From Bryobacterales bacterium (lineage in GTDB: Bacteria > Acidobacteriota > Terriglobia > Bryobacterales > Bryobacteraceae): a DNA stretch of 36,658 nucleotides. Below, one piece after another: positions 24,772 through 33,016 of this stretch (position 1 is its first letter; every line of letters begins with the position of its first letter). Both the position numbers and the translations under genes were made by a program. The notes under the pieces are model-generated. The model did not search any database. It saw only the letters and a program-made list of their open reading frames with translations, and was not told the origin of the DNA. The DNA is taken from the NCBI GenBank assembly GCA_016789745.1, contig JAEUQF010000424.1:1-36658 (forward strand). Direction: 5' to 3'.

Positions 24772-24796
24772 ATCTTTACAGTACCCGTGCTAGAAT
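24765..24796 (+). promoter_or_regulatory. LexA (SOS) box and promoter of recA
   Basis: ACTGTAAATCTTTACAGT (24765-24782) is a perfect dyad with arms ACTGTAAA/TTTACAGT and fits CTGT-N8-ACAG, the E. coli-type LexA operator. An extended -10, TGC-TAGAAT (24788-24796), follows, so the box covers the -35 region and RNA polymerase would be blocked by LexA. The transcript would start near 24803, about 15 bases before the recA ATG; the leader has no clear Shine-Dalgarno site. Confidence 0.8.
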
Positions 24797-24817
24797 GACC
24801 CTCACCGGTATACCTTC

Positions 24818-25873
24818 ATGGATGAAAAAGAACGCGCTCGCGCCCTAAGTAACACCCTCGCCCAGATCGAGAAGCAGTTCGGCAAAGGCTCGATCCTGCG
24901 GCTTGGATCCCGCGAGGCGGTGGTGCCCATCTCCGCCATCTCCACGGGCTCCATCTCAATCGACTATGCTCTCGGCATCGGCGGCTTCCCGCGCGGCCGT
25001 ATCTCTGAAATCTTCGGCCCGGAATCGAGCGGCAAAACAACGGTGGCGCTGCAGGTGGTGGCCGAAGCCCAGGCCCGCGGCGGCATGGCGGCCTTCATCG
25101 ACGTGGAACACGCGCTCGATCCCATCTACGCCCGCAAGCTGGGCGTTGACGTCGACAACCTGCTGGTATCGCAGCCGGATTACGCCGAACAGGCCCTGGA
25201 GATCACCAACTCGCTGATCACCTCCGGCTCGGTGGACGTGCTGGTAGTGGACTCGGTGGCGGCATTGGTGCCGAAGACGGAACTCGAAGGCGAAATGGGC
25301 GACAGCTTCATGGGCGTGCAGGCGCGCCTGATGAGCCAGGCCATGCGCAAGCTCACTGGTATCGTCTCGAAGAGCAATACCTGCCTCATCTTCATCAACC
25401 AGATTCGTGAAAAGATCGGCGTCATGTTCGGCAGTCCGGAAACCACCACCGGTGGCCGTGCGTTGAAGTTCTACTCCTCCGTCCGTGCCGATATCCGCCG
25501 TATCGCGGCGTTGAAGGATGGCGAGACCGTCACCGGCAACCGCACGAAGATCAAGATTGTGAAGAACAAGCTGGCGCCGCCTTTCCGCGAGGCCGAGTTC
25601 GACATCATGTACGGCGAGGGGATCTCCAAGGAAGGGGATCTGATCGACCTTGGCGTGGCCAACAACATCGTCGAAAAGAGCGGCTCCTGGTATAGCTTCC
25701 GTGGGGAACGCATCGGGCAGGGACGCGAGAACGCACGGCAATTTCTGCGGGAACACGCTGATACGAAGAAGATCATCGACACCGAACTGCGCAAGGCTTT
25801 GGGTATGCCGTCCACCAGTGATGAGTCCATGGCAACCAATGCGGTGGCCGCGCCCGCCGGCAAAGGACGCTAG
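24818..25873 (+). CDS. recA: Recombinase RecA
   Basis: The 351-residue DNA-strand-exchange protein also triggers LexA self-cleavage in the SOS response. Motifs: MDEKERARALSNTLAQIEKQFGKGSI at the N-terminus, Walker A GPESSGKTT, VLVVDSVAALVPK (Walker B), LTGIVSKSNTCLIFINQIREKIGVMFG (L1/L2 DNA-binding region) and GGRALKFYSSVR. Length is normal. A LexA box overlaps its promoter. The stop codon overlaps the GTG start of thiD by one base. Confidence 0.98.
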   Translation: MDEKERARALSNTLAQIEKQFGKGSILRLGSREAVVPISAISTGSISIDYALGIGGFPRGRISEIFGPESSGKTTVALQVVAEAQARGGMAAFIDVEHALDPIYARKLGVDVDNLLVSQPDYAEQALEITNSLITSGSVDVLVVDSVAALVPKTELEGEMGDSFMGVQARLMSQAMRKLTGIVSKSNTCLIFINQIREKIGVMFGSPETTTGGRALKFYSSVRADIRRIAALKDGETVTGNRTKIKIVKNKLAPPFREAEFDIMYGEGISKEGDLIDLGVANNIVEKSGSWYSFRGERIGQGRENARQFLREHADTKKIIDTELRKALGMPSTSDESMATNAVAAPAGKGR

Positions 25874-26667
25874 TGAAACCGGTTGCCCTGACCATTGCCG
25901 GCTCTGACCCGAGCGGGGGAGCCGGCATTCAGGCCGACCTCAAGACCTTCCATCAATTCGGCGTATACGGCGAGGCGGCCATTACGCTGCTGACCGTACA
26001 GAACACCCAGCGGGTGGATCTGGTGGAATGCCTCAGCCCGGCGCTGGTGGTCCGCCAGGTGACGGCCGCCATTGAGGACATCCCCCCGGCCGCCGCGAAG
26101 ACCGGGGCGCTGGGCGATGCCGCGCTGGTGGAGGCCATCGCTGGCATAGCGGCGGTATTTGCCTTCCCGTTGGTGGTGGATCCGGTCCTCATCAGCAAGC
26201 ACGGGTCGCCGCTGATGGCCGAAGAGGCGCAGCAGTTGTTCGTCAGGCACATGCTGCCGGTCAGTTTCCTGATCACGCCGAACCTGTTTGAAGCCGAGGT
26301 GCTGACCGGACGCCCCGTCCGCACCGAAGGCGAGATGGTGGACGCCGCGCACCGGCTGCGCGACATGGGGGCCAAAGCCGCGCTGGTGAAGGGCGGCCAC
26401 CTGGCCGGGGAGCCCGTCGATATCCTGATTGACCAGGAAGGGGCGGAACACCGGTTCACGGCGCCGCGCATCGAGACGAAGCATACGCATGGCACAGGCT
26501 GTACGTACTCGGCGGCCATCACCGCTTGTTTGGCGTTAGGACTGCCGCTGGTAGACGCGGTGGCGCGCGCCAAGCACTATATTACCGAGGCGGTTCGCAC
26601 GAACCCTGGCCTGGGGGGCGGCAACGGCCCCGTCAATCACCACGCATCAACGAGCCAGCAGGAATAG
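25873..26667 (+). CDS. thiD: Hydroxymethylpyrimidine/phosphomethylpyrimidine kinase
   Basis: The 264-residue ribokinase-fold enzyme phosphorylates HMP and HMP-phosphate in thiamine biosynthesis. Signatures: LTIAGSDPSGGAGIQADLKTF at the N-terminus, VVDPVLISKHGSPL, LITPNLFEAEVLTG and the C-terminal HTHGTGCTYSAAITACLALG with the catalytic Asp position occupied as Gly-Cys typical of ThiD. The GTG at 25873 overlaps the recA stop by one base, implying translational coupling. No TPP riboswitch is seen. Its end overlaps the convergent membrane glycosyltransferase gene by 21 bases. Confidence 0.94.
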   Translation: MKPVALTIAGSDPSGGAGIQADLKTFHQFGVYGEAAITLLTVQNTQRVDLVECLSPALVVRQVTAAIEDIPPAAAKTGALGDAALVEAIAGIAAVFAFPLVVDPVLISKHGSPLMAEEAQQLFVRHMLPVSFLITPNLFEAEVLTGRPVRTEGEMVDAAHRLRDMGAKAALVKGGHLAGEPVDILIDQEGAEHRFTAPRIETKHTHGTGCTYSAAITACLALGLPLVDAVARAKHYITEAVRTNPGLGGGNGPVNHHASTSQQE

Positions 26668-28122
26668 ATAGCCTCGCCCGTCCTCCCGGACTTCGTGGGT
26701 GCTGCCTGCGGCGGCGCGGAATTTCGCCGGGATGACGAAATCGGCGGCTTTCCGCTGTGCGAGCAGCCGCGTGAGTTTGTCGGCCGACTCCAGCACCAGG
26801 ACCGTGCCGATGGGCTCCGGACCGTTGTCCCATTCCCGCAGGCGTGCGATGTAGGGCGCCGGATCCTGCGCCAGTTCCTCCGGCGTCATCACGATTCCCA
26901 GATGGCGGAAGTCCAGCCCAAAGCGGCGGTAGTCGGACTCCTTACCGAAGAACGCATAGCGGAGTTTGGGGAAGCCCATGGTTGCGGCCAGGAATTGATC
27001 GTCAGTGTCGACGAGGATCAACTCGCGGCCGCGGTCGAGCGCCTGGTAACGCTTGAGGCCGTCGGCCACGGCGATGGGTGGCCCGGCCGGCTGCAGGAAG
27101 AAGGGGAGCAGGAGCGCCGCCAGAAACGCTTGGCGCGGAGCGTAGCGCCCCGCCAACCAGCAGAGCAGGGGAATGGCCGGAAGGACGTAAGCGAAGTTGC
27201 GATAGGAGTTGCCGGCGACTGCCAGGGTGACCGCGGCTACCGATACCGCCAGCACCAGCAACGGGGCTTGCTTCCGGGATCGCCACGCGTTTGGCAGCGC
27301 TGCGAGCGTGATCAGCAGCAGCGGCGCGCTGGTTTTTGCCAGGCGCAAGGCATAGAACGCGAAGCTCGATTCGCCGGTGGTTTGCGGGGGCGCGGCTCCT
27401 AAGGTGAAGCCGAGGATCTCGAAGTCGATGAACTCTGCCTGGAACCAGCGGGGGTGGACCAGGAACTGATAGAGGAACCACGGCACCGTCAGGACGCAGG
27501 CCGCGAGGAGTGCCGGCAGCCAAAGCGAAGCCTGCTCGCGTTTCCCGGGCGTCAGCAACCACCAGATGCCGATCGCCACAACTGGCATCAGCCCGGCGAT
27601 CGCTTTCGTGAGAATCGCGGCGGCCACCGCAACGGCGAACACGGCTCGCCAGCGGCGCCAAATGGCCACCGACGCCAGCAGGATCCAGCATGCCAGCAGG
27701 CTGTCGGTCAGGTTCACGCGAGCCAGCGTGTAGGCGAGCGGGTTTGCCACCCATAGGCCAGCCGCGACGGCACCCCGCCAGCCACCTACCGCCAGAAACA
27801 GCACCAGTGCGATGGTGGCCGCTGCCAGCAGCGAGGGCAGCCGCGCCGCGAACGCCGTGCCGCCGAGCAGGCGGAGGCTGGCTGCCGAACCCCAGTACAG
27901 CAGCGGCGGCTTGAACAACGCCAGGCGACCGAGGAAGCGGGGTGTCAGCCAATCGCCGGACTGCACCATCCCTAAAGCAATATGCGTGTAGACGGCCTCG
28001 TCCTGCGGCGCAATCCTGCCCTCCGGATCGATGTACCCTGAGCCGAGATCCGCCCGCCCGGCACCGTAGCCGAACACCACCAGTGCCAGTACCCACACGA
28101 GAACTGCTTGGGCCAACCTCAT
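26647..28122 (-). CDS. GT39/ArnT-like membrane glycosyltransferase
   Basis: The 491-residue polytopic protein follows the ArnT/PMT pattern: a first helix, then PQDEAVYTHIALGMVQSGDW with the catalytic acidic residues, LTPRFLGRLALFKPPLLYW, and about ten further hydrophobic helices before a soluble C-terminal domain (from about residue 350). It transfers a sugar from a polyprenyl-phosphate donor to an unknown acceptor such as lipid A or protein. It starts 13 bases after the alpha-galactosidase stop, so both are in one leftward operon. It is distinct in sequence from the GT39 protein at 18666-20045. Confidence 0.88.
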   Translation of the reverse strand: MRLAQAVLVWVLALVVFGYGAGRADLGSGYIDPEGRIAPQDEAVYTHIALGMVQSGDWLTPRFLGRLALFKPPLLYWGSAASLRLLGGTAFAARLPSLLAAATIALVLFLAVGGWRGAVAAGLWVANPLAYTLARVNLTDSLLACWILLASVAIWRRWRAVFAVAVAAAILTKAIAGLMPVVAIGIWWLLTPGKREQASLWLPALLAACVLTVPWFLYQFLVHPRWFQAEFIDFEILGFTLGAAPPQTTGESSFAFYALRLAKTSAPLLLITLAALPNAWRSRKQAPLLVLAVSVAAVTLAVAGNSYRNFAYVLPAIPLLCWLAGRYAPRQAFLAALLLPFFLQPAGPPIAVADGLKRYQALDRGRELILVDTDDQFLAATMGFPKLRYAFFGKESDYRRFGLDFRHLGIVMTPEELAQDPAPYIARLREWDNGPEPIGTVLVLESADKLTRLLAQRKAADFVIPAKFRAAAGSTHEVREDGRGYLFLLAR

Positions 28123-28135
28123 CGCGGAGGCTCAA

Positions 28136-30205
28136 TCATAGCAGTGGTTCGATGTAAACAATCTCCGATACGTAGTCTCCGCGGAAGGTCATCTCCAAGC
28201 CGGTGGTCATCAACTGCTCGCCCGTCATTGCGTAGATCGCCCGATCATCCTCCCGCCAGACCCGGTAGGTCCTCCCGGGCTCCAATCCTTGGGGTTTCAA
28301 GACAAACTCCGGCGAGGGCGCGTCATCGCGCGTCACCACCACCACTGTGCGGTCGCTCGCCGGGTCATGGGCCGCCAGCGCGTCCACCTGGCCGTACTCC
28401 GGAATCGGCGTCAGGTGAAACACCTTGCTGCGCGCCACATGCGCCCGCATCGATTTGTATAGCCGGATCTCGCTGGCAGCAAGTTCCTCCTGCTCCGCGG
28501 TCAGATCCGCTAGCCTGTTCATGAAGATCCAGGGCCCGCCGAACATATAGCTGCGCGTGGTGTAAGTGTCGGTGGGCATTTCGGGCATGTAACGATCCGT
28601 ATAGCGCGGCGGAAACGGATAGGTTGCCCCGTAGACTGCCTTGCGGGAAGCCCGTGCGCCCGAGGCATCGTTGGTGATCGATGTGACGTAGTGCTTCACC
28701 ATGTTGAACGTCATCATCGACCCGCCATTGGCGCAGTTCTCCCACAGCGCCTCGGGACGCTGTTCCTGTACCTGCTCGAGAACAGCGTTGAGACCCTCGA
28801 CCGCATTCGAATAGTTACTGTCGTTCGGGTCGTGCGTGTGGTCCCGCCGGCTGCACTGCTTGACGACATGCTCGCCATCCTGCAACAGCCAGTCGACGTT
28901 GTAGGTATCAATCAGCCGCACCATCTCCCGCACCACCCAGTTCTGGGCCGGCTTATGCGACAGACACAGCGACTGCGCCCCGAAGTAGCTATACGTCTCG
29001 GTGGCCAGCCAGTCCGGATGCTCCTTCACCACCGGCGACTCCGCCATCGCCTCTGCCGGGGCGACATGCAACCCGAACTTCATCCCCAGCGAATGGACGT
29101 AGTCGGAAACTCTTCGGAGCCCTGCAGGGAACTTGGACGGATCCTCCCGCCAATCCCCAATCGCCCGCGCCCAACCCAGATCCACTATGAAGAGTTCCGC
29201 GCCCACCTTCGCGGCCATCTCGGCATTCCGCAGCAGGATTTCTTCGTTGATCTCGGTCTGATACCCCCACGAATCCCAAACCACATAGGGAAAGGCACTG
29301 TTGCCCGGGATGGGCTTCGCCAGCACCTTCTCAACGAATCGCTGCGTGCGGTAGCCGGCCTCGTCCCAATCGCCGTCGAACACCCCCAGGAAGCCCGCCG
29401 GAACACGGAATTCCTCGCCCGGATGCAACTGACGGTTCAGGTTCTGCACTAGCGCTGACAGTTGCAACCGGCCCTGCGTCCCCCGATGGCGAATTGTAGC
29501 CTCCGTCCGCCCATCAAACTCCCAACCGGCGAACAGCCCGCGGTTGCGCTCATTCCGGATGGCCAGCCAGCCGCACTCCGGTGCCCCGGCGCCGGAATAG
29601 ACGTACTCACGCGCTCCGGTCCGCGGCAGCAGCGTTTCATGCGGCTCGAAGTTCCGTGCCGGCGGCAGCACGGTCCATTGATTCACCCGCATAATGCGAT
29701 ACTCCCGGTCCGGCGCCGCCAGGTTCCAACTCAACATATCCGCCAGGCGAATACGCTGTGTCTCGGCCATCAGGTTTTCAATTACGGTGGAGTAGCGAAT
29801 CACCGGCTGTTGGTCGTAGATCTCTAAAGAGAGCCGCAGCCGGAAGTGTTCTTCCAGTGCCTCAAACACAATGTTCTGCCGGAGCCCGTTGCCCTGCTCG
29901 ATTCGCTGCACCGACTGCGAGACGATGCGCAAGGGAATAAAGCCGTCCACGGCCTCCTCCGTTGTCGCAAATCGGATAGGGGAAGACACCGATTGGTTAG
30001 CGGCACGCCACACTTCTCCGTTGCGCAGATCCTCCAGCGTTTCAAACTGAAACGTACTCTGGGAGGTGAACGCGAACGTCGCCCGCACCACGCCATTGGA
30101 GAGAATCCAGCGGTTTTCCCCGGTAAATTCGGCGCGCAGACTTTCCTGCTCTGCAGCCGCAGGCAGTACCAGAATGAACGCTACGGTCAGGAAAATCGCC
30201 TTCAC
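28136..30205 (-). CDS. Exported GH36-like alpha-galactosidase
   Basis: The 689-residue glycoside hydrolase starts with a signal peptide (MKAIFLTVAFILVLPAAA), then an N-terminal beta-sandwich and a TIM barrel. Catalytic features: VWDSWGYQ (309-316), FIVDLGW (339-345), NVDWLLQDGEH with the likely nucleophile Asp443, and WENCANGGSMM followed by TSITNDASG with the likely acid/base Asp513. These agree with clan GH-D/GH36. Some usual details (a lysine two before the nucleophile, CSGGG) are altered, so substrate specificity could differ from alpha-galactoside. The start is GTG at 30205. It shares an operon with the downstream GT39 gene. Confidence 0.83.
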   Translation of the reverse strand: MKAIFLTVAFILVLPAAAEQESLRAEFTGENRWILSNGVVRATFAFTSQSTFQFETLEDLRNGEVWRAANQSVSSPIRFATTEEAVDGFIPLRIVSQSVQRIEQGNGLRQNIVFEALEEHFRLRLSLEIYDQQPVIRYSTVIENLMAETQRIRLADMLSWNLAAPDREYRIMRVNQWTVLPPARNFEPHETLLPRTGAREYVYSGAGAPECGWLAIRNERNRGLFAGWEFDGRTEATIRHRGTQGRLQLSALVQNLNRQLHPGEEFRVPAGFLGVFDGDWDEAGYRTQRFVEKVLAKPIPGNSAFPYVVWDSWGYQTEINEEILLRNAEMAAKVGAELFIVDLGWARAIGDWREDPSKFPAGLRRVSDYVHSLGMKFGLHVAPAEAMAESPVVKEHPDWLATETYSYFGAQSLCLSHKPAQNWVVREMVRLIDTYNVDWLLQDGEHVVKQCSRRDHTHDPNDSNYSNAVEGLNAVLEQVQEQRPEALWENCANGGSMMTFNMVKHYVTSITNDASGARASRKAVYGATYPFPPRYTDRYMPEMPTDTYTTRSYMFGGPWIFMNRLADLTAEQEELAASEIRLYKSMRAHVARSKVFHLTPIPEYGQVDALAAHDPASDRTVVVVTRDDAPSPEFVLKPQGLEPGRTYRVWREDDRAIYAMTGEQLMTTGLEMTFRGDYVSEIVYIEPLL

Positions 30206-30242
30206 ACAATATATAAGGGCAATTTTCGTACCAAGGTTTCAC

Positions 30243-30262
30243 GTGTTAACAAAAGTTTACAC
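30243..30262. promoter_or_regulatory. Near-palindromic candidate operator upstream of the alpha-galactosidase gene
   Basis: On the minus strand GTGTAAACTTTTGTTAACAC has 8-base arms matching at 7 positions around TTTT. It lies 38 bases upstream of the GTG start in an AT-rich 92-base gap. Its style resembles LacI-family operators, which fits a sugar-hydrolase operon, but no regulator gene is adjacent and no firm -10/-35 was found. Confidence 0.45.
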
Positions 30263-30297
30263 ACATTTGTAACCGAACATACATTGCCAAGGTATTC

Positions 30298-30909
30298 CTA
30301 GAACAGATGCCCTAACTTTTCCTTCTTGGTCCGAAGATAATCCTCAGTGTTTTCCTGCGGTGGAATGACACACGGTACACGCTCGGCCACAGCCACCCCG
30401 GCTCGTTCCAACGCCTCAATCTTCTCCGGATTATTTGACAGCAGTCGTACGCTGGTGATTCCGAAATGCCGCAGAATCGCCGCAGGCAATTCGTAGTTGC
30501 GCAGATCGGCCTCAAACCCCAGCCGCTCGTTCGCTTCCACCGTATCGGCACCTTCGTCCTGCAGGGCGTACGCCCGCAGTTTGTTCATCAGCCCGATGCC
30601 GCGGCCCTCCTGCATCTCATAGATAAGGATGCCGCGCCCTTCGGCGGCGATCAACGTCGTGGCCAGTTCCAGTTGCGACCGGCAATCGCAGCGCAGGCTG
30701 TGGAAGACATCGCCGGTGAGACATTGCGAATGCACTCGCACCAGCGGCGGCGCCGTTCCCGGCCCCATATCGCCCATCACCAACACCGTGGCTTCTTCCA
30801 CCCGCGATCCCACATGGCCTTGAAAGCCGTGGATCCGGAAATGCCCGAAGCGGGTGGGGAAGTCGGCTTCGGCGACTTTTTCGACACGAACTGCTGTGGC
30901 TGCACTCAT
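30298..30909 (-). CDS. ribA: GTP cyclohydrolase II
   Basis: The 203-residue enzyme opens GTP in the first step of riboflavin synthesis. The zinc site is SQCLTGDVFHSLRCDCRSQL with Cys63, Cys74 and Cys76; YEMQEGRGIGLMNKLRAYALQ and LRNYELPAAILRHFG follow, with SNNPEKIEALERAGV near the end. Length fits stand-alone RibA without a RibB domain. A TATAAT lies 41 bases upstream of the ATG, and the leader can form a hairpin covering the ribosome-binding region. No FMN riboswitch is seen. Confidence 0.95.
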   Translation of the reverse strand: MSAATAVRVEKVAEADFPTRFGHFRIHGFQGHVGSRVEEATVLVMGDMGPGTAPPLVRVHSQCLTGDVFHSLRCDCRSQLELATTLIAAEGRGILIYEMQEGRGIGLMNKLRAYALQDEGADTVEANERLGFEADLRNYELPAAILRHFGITSVRLLSNNPEKIEALERAGVAVAERVPCVIPPQENTEDYLRTKKEKLGHLF

Positions 30910-30919
30910 TAGGCGGGCG

Positions 30920-30956
30920 TGGCTCCTGAACGGGAGCCAGACTACCTACTATTATA
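30920..30956. promoter_or_regulatory. Overlapping divergent promoters and leader dyad of ribA and the LytS-type kinase
   Basis: CTATTATAG gives TATTAT rightward (30950-30955) and TATAAT leftward (30956-30951), so both genes appear to share one symmetric -10. A perfect dyad TGGCTCC-TGAACG-GGAGCCA (30920-30939) lies in the ribA leader, its 3' arm carrying GGAG 11-15 bases before the ATG, and in the -35 area for the rightward gene. -35 matches are weak on both sides. Confidence 0.5.
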
Positions 30957-31021
30957 GAGGGCAGTACCGAAACCCCGAAGGAGGGCGGCCACTGGGCGGC
31001 ACAGTCGAACAATACCTGGTC

Positions 31022-32308
31022 ATGCTTTTCGTGAAGCTGGGCGTCTCCGCCTCGCTGGCCAGCGTCCTGTCGCGCCCGGCGTTTGTGCAACGCCTGCTGC
31101 TGCTGGAACAGCGCAGCCTGCAGGACCGGCTGATCCTCGCCATCGTTTTCACCATCGTTTTTGGGACCAGCGTCGCCACGCGCGTACTCAGCCGCAACAG
31201 CTACCAGGCCGTCGACCTCGGCCTGGAAGGCAGCCTGCTCTGCGGCGTGGTCGGCGGCTACGTGTCGGGCATGGTAAGCGGGATTCTGATCGGCATCCCG
31301 GCCATGGTCAATGGCGAGATCCTTGCCATGCCCCTGTTCGCCGGCCTGGGCGTGGTGGGCGGCCTGCTCCGCGACCTGGCGCCCGACAAAGAGGAGATCT
31401 GGCGCTTCTCCCCGTTCCTCGATCTCTCCTTCCGCAAGCGTATCGATAGCCGCCGCCTGGTGTTCCAGATGGCGTTCCTGTTCACCATCCTGTTTACGGA
31501 GTTCCTGCGCATCAACCTGGGACGCCTGTTTAGCGCCCAATACCTCTACACTCTCTACCCCAACTGGGACGAACCGCACCCGCTGCTGCGCGCCGCCACC
31601 TATGGCACCACGCTGTTTGCGGTCACCCTGCCGTTGAAGGTTTGGGACCATACCCGCATCGAACGCAAGCTGGAGGTACAGCAGGCGCTGCTCATTGAAG
31701 CGCGGCTGGCCGCCCTCACCCGCCAAATCAACCCGCACTTCCTGTTCAATACATTGAACTCCGTATCGTCGCTGATTCGTATTAACCCAGAGCAGGCCCG
31801 CACCATGATCGTCAAGCTGTCCAACATCCTGCGCCGGCTGCTACGAAAGCAGGAGAACCTCTCCCCGTTGCGCGAGGAGCTCTCCTTTATTGAGGATTAC
31901 CTCGCCATCGAACTGGTGCGCTTCGGCGACAAGTTGCGCTTTGAAAAGCAGATTGATCCGGATACGCTTGGTATGCTGGCACCCACTATGGTTTTACAAC
32001 CACTGGTGGAAAACAGCATCAAGCATGGTTTGGGTGCTAAGCTCGATGGCGGCTCTATTCGTATCCACAGTCAGGCGGCGGGTTCCCGTATGATCCTTGT
32101 CGTCGAAGATGATGGCGCGGGTATGACCGCGGACCGTCTGGATGCTCTGTTTTCGCAACAAGGAATTGGTATCAGTAACGTGAATGAACGGCTCAAGGTC
32201 CTATATGGGAATGACTTCCGATTTTCGGTTTTCAGCGAACCCGGCAACGGCACCCGTATCGAAATTGAGATCCCCCAACTTTCTTCCGCTCTGGCAGCGG
32301 TATCCTAG
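31022..32308 (+). CDS. LytS-type sensor histidine kinase
   Basis: The ~428-residue membrane kinase has an N-terminal set of hydrophobic helices like the 5TM-LYT receptor domain (VFTIVFGTSVATRVL; LLCGVVGGYVSGMVSGILIG; MAFLFTILFTEFL), then a His_kinase domain with LTRQINPHFLFNTLNSVSSL (phospho-acceptor His in NPHF) and an ATPase domain with QPLVENSIKHG and EDDGAGM. No LytTR response regulator is adjacent. The ATG at 31022 lacks a ribosome-binding site; AAGGAGGG at 30978-30985 is ideally placed before an in-frame CTG at 30992, which could be the true start and add 10 residues. Confidence 0.9.
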   Translation: MLFVKLGVSASLASVLSRPAFVQRLLLLEQRSLQDRLILAIVFTIVFGTSVATRVLSRNSYQAVDLGLEGSLLCGVVGGYVSGMVSGILIGIPAMVNGEILAMPLFAGLGVVGGLLRDLAPDKEEIWRFSPFLDLSFRKRIDSRRLVFQMAFLFTILFTEFLRINLGRLFSAQYLYTLYPNWDEPHPLLRAATYGTTLFAVTLPLKVWDHTRIERKLEVQQALLIEARLAALTRQINPHFLFNTLNSVSSLIRINPEQARTMIVKLSNILRRLLRKQENLSPLREELSFIEDYLAIELVRFGDKLRFEKQIDPDTLGMLAPTMVLQPLVENSIKHGLGAKLDGGSIRIHSQAAGSRMILVVEDDGAGMTADRLDALFSQQGIGISNVNERLKVLYGNDFRFSVFSEPGNGTRIEIEIPQLSSALAAVS

Positions 32309-32319
32309 GGAATGTTTCC

Positions 32320-33015
32320 ATGCAGAACCTGCTCAAGACTGAGGCTCTCGCTAGCTTGCCGGATCGTCTGCCGGTAACCATCGCCGGACGGACGCGCCGG
32401 GTCTACGACCTGGTGGCGGGCGTTTACCCGCTCTCGACCATGTTCTTCCATTCGAAGGCCCACCGCTGCGCTCTGTCGCAGTCCGGCATTCGCAACGGGA
32501 TGAAGGTGCTCGAGATCGCCACCGGCTCCGGCGAGATGTTCCGCCGCCTGGTCCAGGCCAACCCCGACGGCACCACCGTCGGCCTGGACATCTCACCGAA
32601 CATGGCGGCTCGCACCCAGCGCCAGGTTTGCCGCGAGTTCCCCAAAGCCCGCGCCCGCTGCCAGGCCGTCGATGCGCGCCACCTGCCGTTCAAGGACGCC
32701 AGCTTCGACGCCGTGGTCTGCTGCTACCTGCTGGAACTGCTGAGCCGCGACGATATCTTCCGGGCTCTGGAAGAAGTCGGACGGGTTCTGAAACCCGGGT
32801 CGGCCTTCACGCTCGTGACCATCGGCCAAGATACGGACTTCTTCAACCGGCTGTACCACATCGCCGGCAGCGCCGTGCCTGCCTTCTGGGGACGCCAGAT
32901 TGAACAGGAAGTGCCGAAGTATTTGAGTGAGTGCCGGCTGCATATCGAGCATGACCGCGTGGTGCGGCAATCCGGGTATCCGTCGCGAGTGACGACAGCA
33001 CGGCGCCGGCGGTAA
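32320..33015 (+). CDS. Class I SAM-dependent methyltransferase
   Basis: The 231-residue protein has a Rossmann-like SAM-binding domain: VLEIATGSGEMFRRL (motif I), TTVGLDISPNMAART, CQAVDARHLPFKDASFDAVVCCYLLELL (motifs II-III) and VGRVLKPGSAFTLVTIG. It is of the UbiE/Methyltransf_11 type, with a long N-terminal part; the substrate is unknown. It follows the kinase gene by 11 bases and precedes the HEAT-repeat gene by 1 base, so the three are likely co-transcribed. Confidence 0.92.
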   Translation: MQNLLKTEALASLPDRLPVTIAGRTRRVYDLVAGVYPLSTMFFHSKAHRCALSQSGIRNGMKVLEIATGSGEMFRRLVQANPDGTTVGLDISPNMAARTQRQVCREFPKARARCQAVDARHLPFKDASFDAVVCCYLLELLSRDDIFRALEEVGRVLKPGSAFTLVTIGQDTDFFNRLYHIAGSAVPAFWGRQIEQEVPKYLSECRLHIEHDRVVRQSGYPSRVTTARRRR

Positions 33016-33016
33016 G

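Noticed and set aside
30910..30960. FMN riboswitch upstream of ribA
   Set aside because: The leader is only about 40 bases and lacks the conserved RFN-element sequences; only a simple hairpin is present.
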